Shown in pieces: positions 1 through 11,224 of a stretch of 64,000 nt of DNA. The DNA is taken from positions 12,029,022-12,093,021 of the forward strand of contig JABAKD010000004.1 in assembly GCA_012845835.1 (NCBI GenBank). The letters run 5' to 3'. This DNA comes from Undaria pinnatifida. Taxonomy: Eukaryota; Sar; Phaeophyceae; Laminariales; Alariaceae. The first letter of the stretch is position 1. Each line of letters starts with the position of its first letter. A program made the translations under genes and the position numbers. The notes under the pieces are model-generated. The model searched no databases, was not told where the DNA came from, and was given only the letters and a program-made list of their open reading frames with translations.

Positions 1-235
1 GGTAGGGGGAGGGCTGTCCTGCCCCCGTCCCCCCCGGATGCGTACGCCTCCCCTACCGCCATATGAAACAGCGGGAGGGAGGAGGGGGAGGAGGGGCCAC
101 TCCCTCCCTTTCACCTCTTGCTTACGCCTCCCCCACCCACACAAATGAAACGCGGTCGACCTACCTACAGGTCGCGCTCCGCTAGTGAGACGCCTCCCCA
201 CCCGAGACCGCGATTCTCCTCACCCCTCCGTCCGG

Positions 236-1534
236 TTATGTCCTGACCGTTTGGGTTCCGATAGCCGTTCCCCAAGCGGTCGTTACATTACCGGGCAGAG
301 GAGACATATCCCATTCCGCCCCATCTAGTCCCTTGTCTGGGTTGTCTTTCAAACTCCCATGCCCCGTGCTCCAACACCTCCGACACCCAAACCGGGTTCT
401 CCATGTTTGCCCTAGCACGTACAATATAAACGAGTCCGACGACCACCGTCCTTCTTTCTTTATTACGGCCTCCGGTACCCCTCTCGCGGCCAGTCTTGTC
501 GCTCCGCCTATCCTTCTCGAATGCAACGCGAATTCTTCTGGAATCAGTCTCGCCCCCGCCCCACTCCCCTCCTCTCTCCACCTCTCCCCTACGCTTGCTA
601 TGCCATCCCTCAAGCACTGGGTTGCCCATCCCCTAGACCAAACCTCCCAACCATCATTTCCCCTAAATGACATCAAGGGCGCTTCTTCCGTTGAATCCCC
701 GTTACCGTACAACATAAACAGCTCCAATATTAGACCCACCGCCCCTCTTTCTCCTTCCTTCCCCCGCCCTATCCTTGTTCTCACCAGTCCCGCTCCCTTT
801 CTCCCTTGGTCCCCCTTCGATCCGTTGAACCTCACCTCCACTTTATTTGCTTCGTGTATTCTGCTTGCTACCAACTGTTCGTTATCCCTGAAGAACGCCA
901 CATCCCCCCTCCTCAAACAGTATACTTAATGGAACACCCCTTTTCCATTGGCAAATAATTCCGACGCTCGCAACATCAAAAAAAGCGTTAGCGCCAGAAC
1001 AATTCATGGCACCCTCCCGCCTACCCCTCATGCCTGAACTCTCTCCTGCATCTCCGTCAGCACCCCCCACGTCAACGGCCTTCTCACTTTCTGTCGACTA
1101 CCCATCCCTACGTGCTCCCTCTTGATACCTTGCCTGACAGATCTGATCAAAGGGTTACTCATGGGCACTGACAGCCTCAAGGACTGCTCATGGTATAAAT
1201 TGATCGCCACCAACTTCCCTACTATGGTCGACTCCTTGTTCCCTTTCCCTGCGCAACAGTATCCCATGAACTCGACCAATTCCCCTACCAGCTCCATCTC
1301 TCCCACGTCTTTCCTTAGCCAGCACCCCTTCCCTATAAAAGACCGCCAGCTCACCCACATCCTCCAACTCGCCTCGTAAGTCCTTCGAGTCGAAGCTGAA
1401 ACTCTTCCAGATGCGTACCCTCTCGCAATATCTCCGAACACATGAGCTGCTCCCCCGTTCCCAACTCCTGCACCCACCAATCGATCCCAGGACATTCTGA
1501 ATTCAGTTTCTCGATAATCTGGCCCTCTTGCCAC
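236..1534 (-). pseudogene. Tyrosine recombinase of the DIRS-type element (broken)
   Basis: This would be the recombinase that integrates the circular cDNA of a DIRS-type element. From the N-terminus, 1534-1028 resembles the SAM-like core-binding domain (STRRTYEASWRMWVSW). Near 1000-960, in another frame, is the box I arginine context LMLRASELFA. Near 540-490 is the HxxR box in EFALHSRRIGGATRLAARG, followed by GRWSSDSFILYV, which holds the expected catalytic tyrosine. All the catalytic residue contexts (R, HxxR, Y) are visible but lie in at least two frames, so the gene is broken. The family assignment is firm because the neighbouring RNase H and RT tail match and the second element has the same motifs. 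No reliable start codon can be chosen. Confidence 0.8.
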
Positions 1535-1562
1535 CTGGTCAGACCGTCTGGCAACCTATTAT

Positions 1563-1950
1563 CTACCCCCCCGCACATGCCTTGCCTGAAAACACCACCC
1601 CCCCCTTTGCTTCCAAAGCTCCCGTTATCCTCATCAATGCCCCTACCCTCGCTTGCTTCTTCCCTCCCCGTCGACACCTCCTCACCCAGGTCACCGCTGC
1701 TTCATTATCCGCCCTCATCAGAAGTGCTTCCCCTCGTATACGTGGTCTCTCTCGCTTCATGTCGACCATGACGTATGCCGCCATCACCATTGCCATTACC
1801 TCGAGCAGGTCGATGGAAATCAGATCGGCTACGGCCCGCCCCCCCTTTACCGTTCGTTTCTGCGCCTCTTCCGGCAGGTGGAATCTCCAGTACACCCCCG
1901 TTTCCATACATAACCCCCCTATTGCCGCCAAGGATGCGTCCGAAAACCAC
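1563..1950 (-). pseudogene. RNase H domain of the DIRS-type element
   Basis: The minus-strand translation carries an RNase H-like succession of acidic residues: FSDASLAAIGG (first Asp), DLLEVMAMVMAAY (Glu) and LMRADNEAAVTWV (third Asp). The ADNxAAVxWxR signature is typical of DIRS-type RNase H, and the corresponding place in the second element reads MRVDNTAPVSW. It would degrade the RNA template during reverse transcription. It lies directly between the RT tail and the recombinase, as expected. The domain stays open for about 120 codons, and the frame breaks at both ends. Confidence 0.7.
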
Positions 1951-1977
1951 GTCCTACTCGGTCGCTGCTTAACGAAG

Positions 1978-2253
1978 CTAAAAAACGGTGCTGTTATCCT
2001 CTCCCCCCCGTACCCCTCCCCCCCTCCCCAAAAACCATTCCCACCACCTCACGTCAGTCATGAATTCACGCGACAGCCGTAAAACCCGTCTCGCTTCCGC
2101 CCGCTCCCTGTACTTGCCCCACGCTTCCCCCCCGCCGGCTCGCTTCGCCCCACTAAGATGCAGATTAGAAAGCTGCAGCAGCCTACGGACGAGGTACCGT
2201 CCGGGCCGGATCACAAAGGATCTTAGTTTCTCATAATTATCCGGAACTTTCAT
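1978..2253 (-). pseudogene. C-terminal (thumb/connection) fragment of DIRS-type RT
   Basis: This 91-codon open stretch contains RPGRYLVRRLLQLSNLHLSG followed downstream by REFMTDVRWWEWFL. The equivalent stretch of the second element at 27215-27517 reads RVGRYFVWRLLRLTKLHNSG and REFHADLLFWKWAI, so the two are clearly homologous. It is the region between the RT palm and RNase H. The catalytic palm is not present upstream (beyond 2253), where the base composition changes abruptly to AT-rich. The element is therefore 5'-truncated or interrupted here. Confidence 0.7.
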
Positions 2254-4296
2254 TTTCTCGATAGTACCCCGTACCCAACATCCTGCACCCTACATTGGAA
2301 ACCCGAGATTTCCCCGTTCTTCTGCTGTTTTATATTTCTACCCGTTACCCCAAACACCAGGTTGCCCCAACGACAATCTTCGTCGTTGAGAGATTGATAT
2401 GGACTAAACCAGAGCGAAACTGGTTGGACAAAATGTGGCTTGACTCCGGAGTGGAGGAGTTATATTTTAGCTGATTTTTATTTTAATCAATATCCGAGAA
2501 TCGAACTCGGGTCCGCGTTGATACTAATAGTTATACAATTTTTAATTCGCCTAGGGCATCTTGAAAACGAGAGCATCTAGGCTATTCTACCACTATTAAT
2601 AGAGTTTTGCTTGATCGAACATTTGGAAGTATATTACTTTGGGCGAACAGTATTAGTTGTGCTCGAGTAGTGGACGACGAAATTTGATTCCTGATTTTCT
2701 TTATCTTGATTTCAGCCCTGACTTTCCTTGATCGAAGGCTTGGGGGTACGATAATTTGAGATGAAATATTGGTGGTTTCGGGCTTGATTTATCGAACCAC
2801 AATCAAGAGTTTTTATTTCTGGTTTTAAACGGATTAATTCTACTGCACTCTTGATCGCCCATATTCTTATCGGCGATTTCCATTCCGATTGCTGCGGTTC
2901 AATTCCGCAAGCTACGGCGTTGGGTATCAATGTTCGGGTTTTTGGAGCAGAGGCAGTATCGCTTTGAAATTGACATTTGATATTTGAGGCATGTACCTTG
3001 TTTGAATAGGCAAGGTTCGGATGGTGCGATTTGGATAAACGTTATCATGACGTGCACACAGGCAGGGAGAAAATGTTAGTTTATGTGTTGATTTATGCCT
3101 GTGCACAACCCTGATGTGTAATGTGCATGACTGCATAGAATCTACGGAGATAGTAGAGGAGAACTATTGATATGGTCGGCGGCCCCATTCTTCGATATGT
3201 TCGAGTTGATCGCTATCATGACGTGCACACAAGCAGGGGGAATGTTGTTTTATACCTGTGCACAAATCCGATTTACTTTGTGGTATTTTGGTGTAGCATC
3301 TTTGGAGATGCGGGGGAACCTATGGTTTCCCGAACGGATACAATAAAATAAATGTGTGGTCTCTAATCCCATGAGTAGGGTCACCATGTGTTGGAAGTGG
3401 GAGTGGGAAAAGCCCTTGAGGGGCACTGCACTTTCCTTCCTTCTTTTCAGTATTTCAAGGCACATTTTCTACTTCTCTATTCCCAGTCCGAAGGCGGGAT
3501 TTCGTGACTCCCGTCTCCGCGATACACCGCTAAGTAAAAAGTGTAAATTGATGTTCGATTTTAAGAGCTTACACTCAATATAACGCCAACCTCATTCCAA
3601 CCGAAGCAGAACTCTGCACAAATTCTTGTAAAGGAAACCAAACGCGGAAACGACTGCTCGATTCAAGAGCTTACACTCATAACACTCATATTTCGGATAC
3701 CCAAAGGAGGAGAAGCTCCCCCGACAACCAATAAAAAAGTTTGACCAACCTCGGTAGTTTTCAGAAGATGCTCCAAGGAAGAAAACACCCCAACAATTAG
3801 ACTAATCCAAGAAAATACAAAACAACATGTAGCACCAACCTTGTTCCAATCGACGCAGATCTCTGGGCATCCTATTGTAAATGAAACCAAGCGCGGGAAC
3901 GAATGCACGGTCGTTCAGCGAGCGTGTGTCTTCGTTCAAGTCAGGGTACACAAATGCTACCAAACTTCGGACTCCTTCGTGTATTGCGCGGTGAAATTAT
4001 TGTCTGTACTTTCGTCCTGGGAATTAGTAAGGAATTAGTAACGGGAGTAATCTCTGTACCATCGGGAAGGCGAGTATTTGGCTGGCGCCCCTCGCCAATT
4101 GCCCGACAAAGGAAGCTTACGGCGCATCGTCTCCATCTCTTTAAGACATAGTTAAACGATTACGCACAATATTCAGCCACAGGTTGCTGGTTATACTAAA
4201 AGCAGACTCGACGATGCCTGCCCTAGACCCGAACTAAACGATTGGGGAAGTCTGCCGCCAATCCCCACTCATCAAAATGATTTTCTCACGAAATTT
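2254..4296. other. AT-rich gene-free stretch between the two elements
   Basis: No convincing coding region is seen. The base composition drops sharply from the C-rich element on the left. It contains two hairpins that look like tRNA T-arms (about 2496-2513 on the minus strand and 2892-2908 on the plus strand, each with a 5-bp stem and a TTC-containing loop), but no complete cloverleaf. Near 3045-3110 and 3215-3265 the same GTGCACACA...TGTGCAC inverted motif occurs twice. A ~70-bp direct repeat (3590-3656 and 3838-3907) lies further right. Confidence 0.5.
3590..3907. repeat. Pair of ~70-bp direct repeats
   Basis: Positions 3590-3656 and 3838-3907 align over about 70 bp with roughly 80% identity by eye (both contain a CAACC-TTCCAA start and end near GGGAACGA/CGGAAACGA). 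The 180 bp between them show nothing recognisable. This is probably an old local duplication. Confidence 0.5.
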
Positions 4297-4565
4297 TGTT
4301 AAGATACGGCCTCGAAAAGCCTGTAGGTATCCGAATTTAAGATCATTTGGATGGGTTTCGTATGATAAGGTTGGCGGTTTATATTCGGGGAAGTTAGGAA
4401 TTAAATCGGAGGCACGCGCCTCTGATCTCAGAAGCTATCCCGGGCTCTGGTGGAAACGAATAAAGCTACATCTCTACGAAGGAACGAAAGTGAGTACTCT
4501 CCGAGGACCTGCTCAATTGGCAGACCTGCAGGGGGCACTCTGTGTCCCCCACCTTTAATTTCACA
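4297..4565 (+). repeat. 5' LTR of the large retrotransposon
   Basis: 269 bp, starting TGTTAAG and ending TTTCACA. It matches 17346-17614 with about six substitutions, and an inverted, more diverged copy lies at 45375-45644. Inside are a TATA-like TTTATATT (about 4378-4385), a hairpin GGAGGC-ACGC-GCCTC and an AATAAA (about 4459), a layout that fits U3 promoter and polyadenylation signals. Confidence 0.9.
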
Positions 4566-4566
4566 T

Positions 4567-4586
4567 GTGGCGTCGACGAGCTTGAT
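4567..4586 (+). other. Candidate primer binding site
   Basis: Directly after the 5' LTR, the sequence GTGGCGTCGACGAGCTTG begins with a TGG 1-2 bases inside, as expected for pairing with a tRNA 3' CCA end. The minus-strand relative has TGGCGTCG at the same place. The cognate tRNA is not identified. Confidence 0.4.
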
Positions 4587-6580
4587 ATGCTATTGTGGCA
4601 GCGTTCTTCCAGTCTCTCCGATTTTTTTTTCGTAGCGATTTTGCCCACAACCCCTGTTCCTTCTCGGGTGGCTTCTCAATGGAGGGAGCGCCCTTCCTCC
4701 TACAACGGCGACCACGACAGCAGTGAGATGGCAGGGGCCCCTCCTGTTGGTCGCCGCGCACGTACCACACGGACGACACCTTCCAAGTACGTGCGGACGG
4801 CTCTGCTCTGCGGAGCACACTCCTCGTCTCGAATTTTGGTCCCTCCTGTTGGTTGCTGGGCACGCACCACACAGAGGACACTTTCCGAGTACGGGCGGAC
4901 GACACTGCTCTTCGGAGCACACCCCTCGTCCCGGCCTTTGGCCGCATCAGTTCACCGCCAGCTGGTCATAGACCACTCCGCAGTGGAACTGCCCGAGCCC
5001 CACCCATGTGGGCTTGTTTGCTCCGCGCTCTGCTAGCATGTTGCACAGCACATATCCGCGAGTTGCCAGCACAAGCCCCAAGATCGGCCATCGACTCGTA
5101 CTTTTTTTTCGCGCTTTGGGGCTCGGAGGCATATGGACGACATGCCACGGACAAGCATACTGGAATCAACCCTTCGAATGACCTTCGAAGGGGACTTCGC
5201 TCGCTGAGAGAGCCCATCGCCCAGCACATCCTTTGCTGTCGGAGCCAGGCCGCCCTTCGCGGGACCCCCTTGGACTACGGGCACCGTGCTCTAGGAGCTC
5301 ATGTCGGGGCTCCTTCATTGTGATCTACCCGGGAAGGAACAGGCGGTGCTCGTGGAATGGGCTTTTTCGTTTGGCGAATTTTCCAGTACACGCGTTATCG
5401 TATGGGTTTCAGTACATACGATCCGTCTTGTGCGTCGAACAAACAGCTGCCCCATTTCTGCCGAAATTAGTACAAGCTACAAATTTGACGCACCTCGGAC
5501 CCCTGTCCGATCTTTCTCGATCAACAGCGTTCCACTACTGCTGTGCGTCGCGTAGCTTCAACCACCATCATTTTTGCAGAGGTACCAACTACAGTGCAGC
5601 ACAATGGGCTCGCTGTCAATGCCTGCCATATACCGCCGGATTCTCTGCTGTAGAAGTCACTGTACTGCAGCCAAGCCGCCTACTTTGCTCCTCCTGCCCA
5701 TCCACCACATAGCTCGACCCTTCACTGCCCAGCGTGCACAGTTACAGCACCGCAGCTCTGACACCCCCCACTGCTGTGCGAGTGGTCCTTGCAAGTTCGA
5801 TTCAAGAGTTTTTTTTTTTCGTCCTGGCCCCCCCGTGACTAGAACTTGAACCTAGTGAACGCTGAAACTCTGTGCTGGCTTTTTGGGCAAGACTGTTGGT
5901 GTGCGCGATGCACTATATTCTCCCATTCATGGGTACGCGGGGACTATAATACCACCTTCTGTGTATGCACAGCTGTGACCGTGCGGCACTCCGCACTGCT
6001 GGCAACGTAACTGTCCCTTTATCGGTGGGAGTGGGTACGGATTTTTTTTTTTCAGCTGTCCGGGCGTTAGGCCGTCTTCCTGCCGGTACATGTGCTGCCC
6101 TTCACGATATTGCTAGGGTCTACGCTGGATTTTTTTTTTTTTTTTTCTTCTTCTCTGCACATGTTCGGACAGCTACTGCCCGTTACAAAGCGCTTACTAC
6201 ACAGTTCGTGGAGATACTGCGCTTCACAGTTTTTACTAGTGCAGTGGAGAGCAGCCCGTTTGATGCGGTACCTTTGGGGGCAAACAGCCTTTCTATTCGA
6301 CTGTGGGCGTGCACATTTTTCTACAGCTGGTGTTGGTACTACACTACCCATCTTGGTGCGGTTGAAATTGCCGTTACCTGTGAACACAGCAGTGATACTG
6401 CAGCAATCAGCACTACTGTAGGCGCGACCGTCCCTCTTCAGCGCGGTCGGGGGAAACTGCCTTGTTTGGGGGGGGTTATTCTGCCCGTTTTTATACGGTT
6501 GGCTGCGCGATCCTTCACTGTGCTACCCCCCCCCCCCTGTCAGCGTGTTGGGTGACCTTTCACTGTGCTCCCCCGACCCA

Positions 6581-6835
6581 GGCTACGGTAGGGGGGTCCC
6601 TTTTGGGGCCTTCAATTTCAGTGGCTAGGGGTCACTCGCGCGAGTAACTCCTTTGTTCCTTTGCGATCTTTAGGTTTTCATGTTTTATATTGACGAAATC
6701 AATCCGCAATGCAATGGTAATCTCAGTTGCACCGAAACAAGTGCCTAAACCATTTTCATCCGTGAGGTACAGAGTCACTCGTGCGACTGGCTCAAACACG
6801 CTAGTGAAAACGGGGGTACCCCCCCTACCGTAGCC
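6581..6835. mobile_element. 255-bp TIR element (MITE-like) inserted in the leader minisatellite
   Basis: The ends are inverted repeats: GGCTACGGTAGGGGGG at 6581-6596 and its complement at 6820-6835. It interrupts the tandem array, with array-like sequence on both sides, so the array was there before the insertion. Inside is a near-palindrome, GGTCACTCGCGCGAGTAAC. A diverged relative lies at 53992-54319. There is no coding capacity, and the target duplication is not clear. Confidence 0.65.
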
Positions 6836-6838
6836 TTG

Positions 6839-8110
6839 GTCCCCCCCTACACTACACCTAGGGTAAATGCTGCCCGTTTTGGTGCGATGAATGTCAGCGT
6901 GTTGGGCGATCTTACACTGTGCTTCCACCCCTACACTACACCTAGGGTAAATGCTGCCTGTTTTGGTGCGACGAGTGTCAGCGTGTTGGGTGACCTTTCA
7001 CTGTGCTCCCCCCCTACACTACACCTAGGGTAAATGCTGCCCGTTTTGGTGCGATGAGTGCTAGCGTGTTGGGCGATCTTACACTGTGCTTCCACCCCTA
7101 CACTTCACCTAGGGTAAATGCTGCCTGTTTTGGTGCGACGAGTGTCAAGCGCGTTGGGTGACCTTTCACTGTGCTCCCCCCCTACACTACACCTAGGGTA
7201 AATGCTGCCCGTTTTGGTGCGATGAATGTCAGCGTGTTGGGCGATCTTACACTGTGCTTCCACCCCTAAACTACACCTAGGTTAAATGCTGCCTGTTTTG
7301 GTGCGACGAGTGTCAGCGTGTTGGGTGACTTTCACTGTGCTCCCCCCCTACACTACACCTAGGGCAAATGCTGCCCGTTTTGGTGCGATGAGTGTCAGCG
7401 TGTTGGGCGATCTTACACTGTGCTTCCACCTCTACACTACACCTAGGGTATAGGCTGCCTGTTTTGGTGCGACGAGTGTCAGCGTGTTGGGCGATCTTAC
7501 ACTGTGCTTCCACCCCTACACTACACCTAGGGTAAATGCTGCCTGTTTTGGTGCGATGAGTGTCAGCGTGTGGGTGACCTTTCACTGTGCTCCCCCCCTA
7601 CACTACACCTAGGGCAAATGCTGCCCGTTTTGGTGCGATGAGTGTCAGCGTGTTGGGCGATCTTACACTGTGCTTCCACCCTCACACTACACCTAGAGTA
7701 AATGCTGCCTGTTTTGGTGCAATGAGTGTCAGCGTGTTGGGCGACCCTTCACTGTGCTCCCCCCCTACACTACACCTAGGGTAAATGCTGCCCGTTTTGG
7801 TGCGATGAGCGTCGGCGTGTTGGGCGAACCTTTACTGTGATAACCCCTACACTACACCTAGGGTAAATGCTGCCTGTTTTGGTGCGATGAGTGTCGGCGT
7901 GTTGGGCGACCCTTCACTGTGTTACCCCCCACGCTACACCTAGGTTAAACGCTGCCTGTTTTGGTGCGATGAGCGTCGGCGTGTTGGGCGAACCTTTATT
8001 GTGACAACCCCTACACTACACCTAGGGTAGAGGCTGCCTGTTTTGGTCCGATGAGCGTGGGCGTTTTGGGCGACGCTTTCCTGTGCTACCTCCCCCCGCC
8101 TAGGTTGAAT
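6839..8110 (+). repeat. 83-84-bp minisatellite, about 15 units
   Basis: Each unit runs from CTACACTACACCTAGGGTAAA through GTTTTGGTGCGATGAGTGTC to a CACTGTG. Unit starts at 6854, 6938, 7021 and 7105 give the period of 83-84. Units degrade toward the right end. The minus-strand relative has only about five such units (42340-42720). Confidence 0.9.
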
Positions 8111-8505
8111 GATGCCTGTTTAAGTGCGATGGCTGCAGACGTACCCTTACTGTGTTGCACCCCCTGTACTGCGGTTAGGGTCAGTGCTGCCCAGTTTTGG
8201 CTCCTTGTACTGCGGTTCGTGCGGGCGTTACCCATATACCCTACGGTCAGACTGGGCGCTGCTCTTATGTTGCGGTTATGATGATTGGTACCTTGTTACT
8301 GCTGTACTCCTCTTATACGGCTAGTTGACGTGGCTGCTACCATCACTGAGGCTGGACGGAGTCAAGGCCCATATTGTTGCTGTTTGCTGAAACACAGATA
8401 TACCGCTACTTGGAGCAGGAACACCACAACAATTTATCTGTCTCCATAGCTTCTTCACGCGTCGTTCCTACCCCCCCCCCCCCCCCTTCACTACACCTAG
8501 GCACC

Positions 8506-10590
8506 ATGTCCACCAGTGACGATGGGGGCTACTCGGGGCTGGCTGAGGTCTTCCACGCACCCCAACCTGGATGCCCACGAGACAGGGAGAGCTCGCTTGA
8601 GATGCCGCGACTCGAGACGGGGGGAACCACCGGTGGCGGGTTCCGGTGACGAGACAGAAGACGGAGCACCATACCTCCACCCGTTCCCACCAACCAAGCG
8701 GGTCGATTCGCTGGTTCGCGCTGAGAAGAAGACGGACCAACCCCCACCGGACTCGGGGGCGTCTCGACGCCAGCTCTGGCCAGCCCCGGGGGAGCGCCAC
8801 CAGCTGCCCCCCCCGCGCTCGACAGGGCACCACCGCCGCCACCTGGGCTCTCCGCGCTCGACAGAGCGCCACCCCCAGAGCTCCCGGGACCGGGACGCCC
8901 ATGCCGCCCCCTTGGACTTGGCATATCCAGCGGCGCGGGCCCAGCGGGTGCTCGACGACGCCAACCAGAAAATAGCACGCCGACGTCGGTTTGACGAAGA
9001 TATCGAGCAGGCGAAGACCGCTGCGCGCGAGTCGTCCCTGGTTGCGAAGAGGGCGCAACAAGCCCTCGCTCAATCAGTTGCGTCGGCTGCGGCGGGAGCT
9101 AACGCGGCCCCCTTGCCTTCGTCGCGCCCGCAGGGTGTCGCATGCCAGCGACCACGACCCGGGAACGACGCCTTCTTCAAGGGCATCGTCGCGTGCATGG
9201 CGTCTGCACCGCGGGTAGACTTCTCCTCAGCGTTGGCGACCCGCGGTGGTGGAAACGGCCTGCGCCCTCCTCCCGTCAGAGAGGCCGGCGTCGCGGCAAG
9301 CGGACGTCCTCAATGGAAGCGGCCTGGGCTCGCGTGGATTGTACGCCCTATGCTAGACAGACGAGAGCCGCCCCGACCCTTGCCCTCGTCAAGGCCCTGC
9401 TGATAGCCCGCGACGAGGACCCCGACCCTGTCTTTTGGCCGGACCCCGGAGGAAGAGTTGGCAGAACGAAACCGGGAAAAATGTCGCGACAGTCGCGACC
9501 GCGGGGACCGCAACCGTGGGGGTGGCGGCAAAAATATTGAGGGTGGCGACCACCATCACCGCCGCGGGGGTGACAGCGCATCGGGTGCTAGTGTGCCTGA
9601 GGGCGCCGCCGAGGGGGCAACTTCGGTCCAACAACCGGGGCAGTTGGCCGCCGCTCTGGCAGAGGAATGGCGCGAGAGGACGTTTAGCGTGGGACGGCTC
9701 GTCAACCTCCTCCCGCTCGTCTTCGTCCTCCAGCACGGACCACAGCGAGGTGGTCGTGGTAGCAGGCAAAAAGTGTCAAGAGCCATGGCAGGAGGAGCAT
9801 CTGCCTGAGGCTTTCACCCTCCTGTTGCGTCTGCTGATCACGCACTTCGATGGGGTTGACACGGAGGAGGGCTACACTAAGTTGCATACTTTTGGAATGT
9901 GTAACGGCATGCCTTTTTCTGATTTCAGTGGAGTTTCGCGTACTTATGCCGACCGCTACGGGGAGTGAGCGTGGTTTGTCTCCGGGAACGGATGTGGTGT
10001 TGGAGGTGGTTCGGGTGGCGGCGAATGAGCAATTTCCGGCTCTCCTGCCTGCGTTGTACCCTGGTTCGAAGGCAACAAACCCGCGGCCATACGCCTCGTT
10101 GGATGCTATGTGGCGGGCTTTTAGTGACTAATAAGACACCTGCCGTCAACGGCGAAACATTTTTTTCTCTCCCTGTTTCTTCGACGGGAGCGCGGTCATG
10201 CGCCCTGTCGGGGCCCCGGCCCGCAGATCATGGGCGCGGCCAGGGCCGAGTGCCGTCCCAGTCGCTTTCGTGGCAGACGGGATCGAGCCATCATTCAACT
10301 GTCATACCCATCAATGATTCATCTGACCCTTGGCTTGACCACACATCGAACTGCTGGCCACTAGAAGAGCATCATTATGCAGAAGGTTTCGCCGTTAAGG
10401 CCTCGTTTAAGACAGACGACCCTCCCCTTTGGAGCGGCCTCCTTTCACCTCGCGCTAATGCCCTCCGAGACAACTGCCACGAAGACAACCATTCCTCCAA
10501 GCATTGTAGGCATCCTTTAATTACTGCGAGTGGCTGCTTGAACCCTGAACTTGGCCAACTTGGCGACGATGACGCACACCGACGTTGACA
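8506..10590 (+). pseudogene. gag polyprotein of the LTR element (frameshifted)
   Basis: This would be the structural nucleocapsid protein of the retrotransposon particle. The start is the ATG at 8506 (MSTSDDGGYSGLAEVFHAPQ), chosen because the minus copy has the same N-terminus at its ATG at 42213. The frame is lost within 50 codons and shifts repeatedly. A capsid-like segment is recognisable from about 9780 to 10131 (EAFTLLLRLLITHFDG, then DVVLEVVRVAANEQFPALLP) across one frameshift. At about 10440-10510 lies the zinc-knuckle region. The intact minus copy has CX2CX4HX4C here (LCLNCREDNHSFKHC), but this copy reads RDNCHEDNHSSKHC after a short deletion that removes the first cysteine. It is therefore non-functional. 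Confidence 0.75.
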
Positions 10591-10775
10591 AACACGCATG
10601 GTCTACTACCGCCGAGACGACAAATCTTTTCGCCCGAACAACCACAAGAAGAATCGTCGCCATCTTTCAGGATCAGGGCCAGGTAGACTGTCACAACGAT
10701 GCCACATAGACGTCGGATCACCATGGTGATATCCTGCGCTCGCCCGCCTCTTCTGCCCCCGCTCCCGCTTCTCGA

Positions 10776-11201
10776 ATGCGCTTTGGAGCCGCCCACAACC
10801 CGGGCGAAAATAAATTTGCGCGCCAACCTGGCACATTCCGTAACGGCAATCGACAGCTCGACGGCGGTACGGCACCGTCAACACTGTCGGGGGGTACCTA
10901 TTTTGGTTTCAGAAGATGCTCGTGTTCTGTTGCTAGCCTGTCCAGTAATGCAGCACAGATTGCCTCTGTCAAGAGCCCACGGGCTCCTACGCCGTCTGCG
11001 GACGATTCTCACGGCGTAGTACCGGCGGCGGAAACTAGCGCTTCAAGCGTGGTTTCCTCCAGCCAGGTAATTTTTTTTCTTTTCTTTCTTTCTTTTTCGA
11101 CGGCGAGAACGCGCGCTTTCAGCGACGTTCCCCTCGGTCATGGTCTGAGTTCGGCAACGGGAACCGCGCTTCCAGCGCCGTTTCCCTCAGCCGCGGCATA
11201 A
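10776..11201 (+). pseudogene. gag C-terminal extension, conserved in both copies
   Basis: A stretch of 141 codons beginning MRFGAAHNPGENKFARQPG is open here and matches a 136-codon stretch of the minus copy (39851-39441, MRFGATHNPGGNTHARQPG) along its length. That conservation suggests it was coding. It is Ser/Ala/Pro-rich without a recognised domain. A pyrimidine tract (about 11070-11098) is an insertion relative to the minus copy. It sits just downstream of the zinc-knuckle region and is probably the tail of Gag or a linker before the protease region. Confidence 0.5.
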
Positions 11202-11224
11202 ACTCAGCAATGGGGGTACGCGCT

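Larger units (their letters stand above)
1..2253 (-). mobile_element. DIRS-superfamily tyrosine-recombinase retrotransposon, partial
   Basis: Read on the minus strand, this stretch has the order RT C-terminal tail (2253-1978), RNase H (1950-1563) and tyrosine recombinase (1534-236). That order is diagnostic of DIRS/Ngaro/PAT-type elements. The same three modules occur in the same order in the element at 23778-30188. The plus strand is strikingly C-rich. Several frame changes and stops mean it is not functional. The 5' part (gag and the RT core) is not found beyond 2253, and the 3' terminal repeats would lie beyond the left window edge, so the element is partial. Positions 1-235 hold only C-rich sequence downstream of the recombinase. 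Confidence 0.8.
4566..8505 (+). other. Long leader of the retrotransposon, no recognisable gene
   Basis: About 3.9 kb between the LTR and the gag start hold poly-T runs (for example 5101-5110, 5809-5819, 6130-6146), scattered short open stretches without family resemblance, a small TIR element (6581-6835) and an 83-bp minisatellite (6839-8110). The corresponding leader of the minus copy (42214-45374) is shorter, about 3.2 kb, and differs mainly in which minisatellite is expanded. Confidence 0.6.

Noticed and set aside
6839-8110. CRISPR-like appearance of regularly spaced repeats
   Set aside because: Units are contiguous 83-bp tandem copies without unique spacers, in eukaryotic retrotransposon DNA.
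8516-9403. 295-codon Arg/Pro-rich ORF near the gag start, with equally long frames on both strands
   Set aside because: Very GC-rich DNA keeps many frames open; the frame disagrees with the gag start shared by both copies (8506 and 42213) and is not preserved in the second copy.
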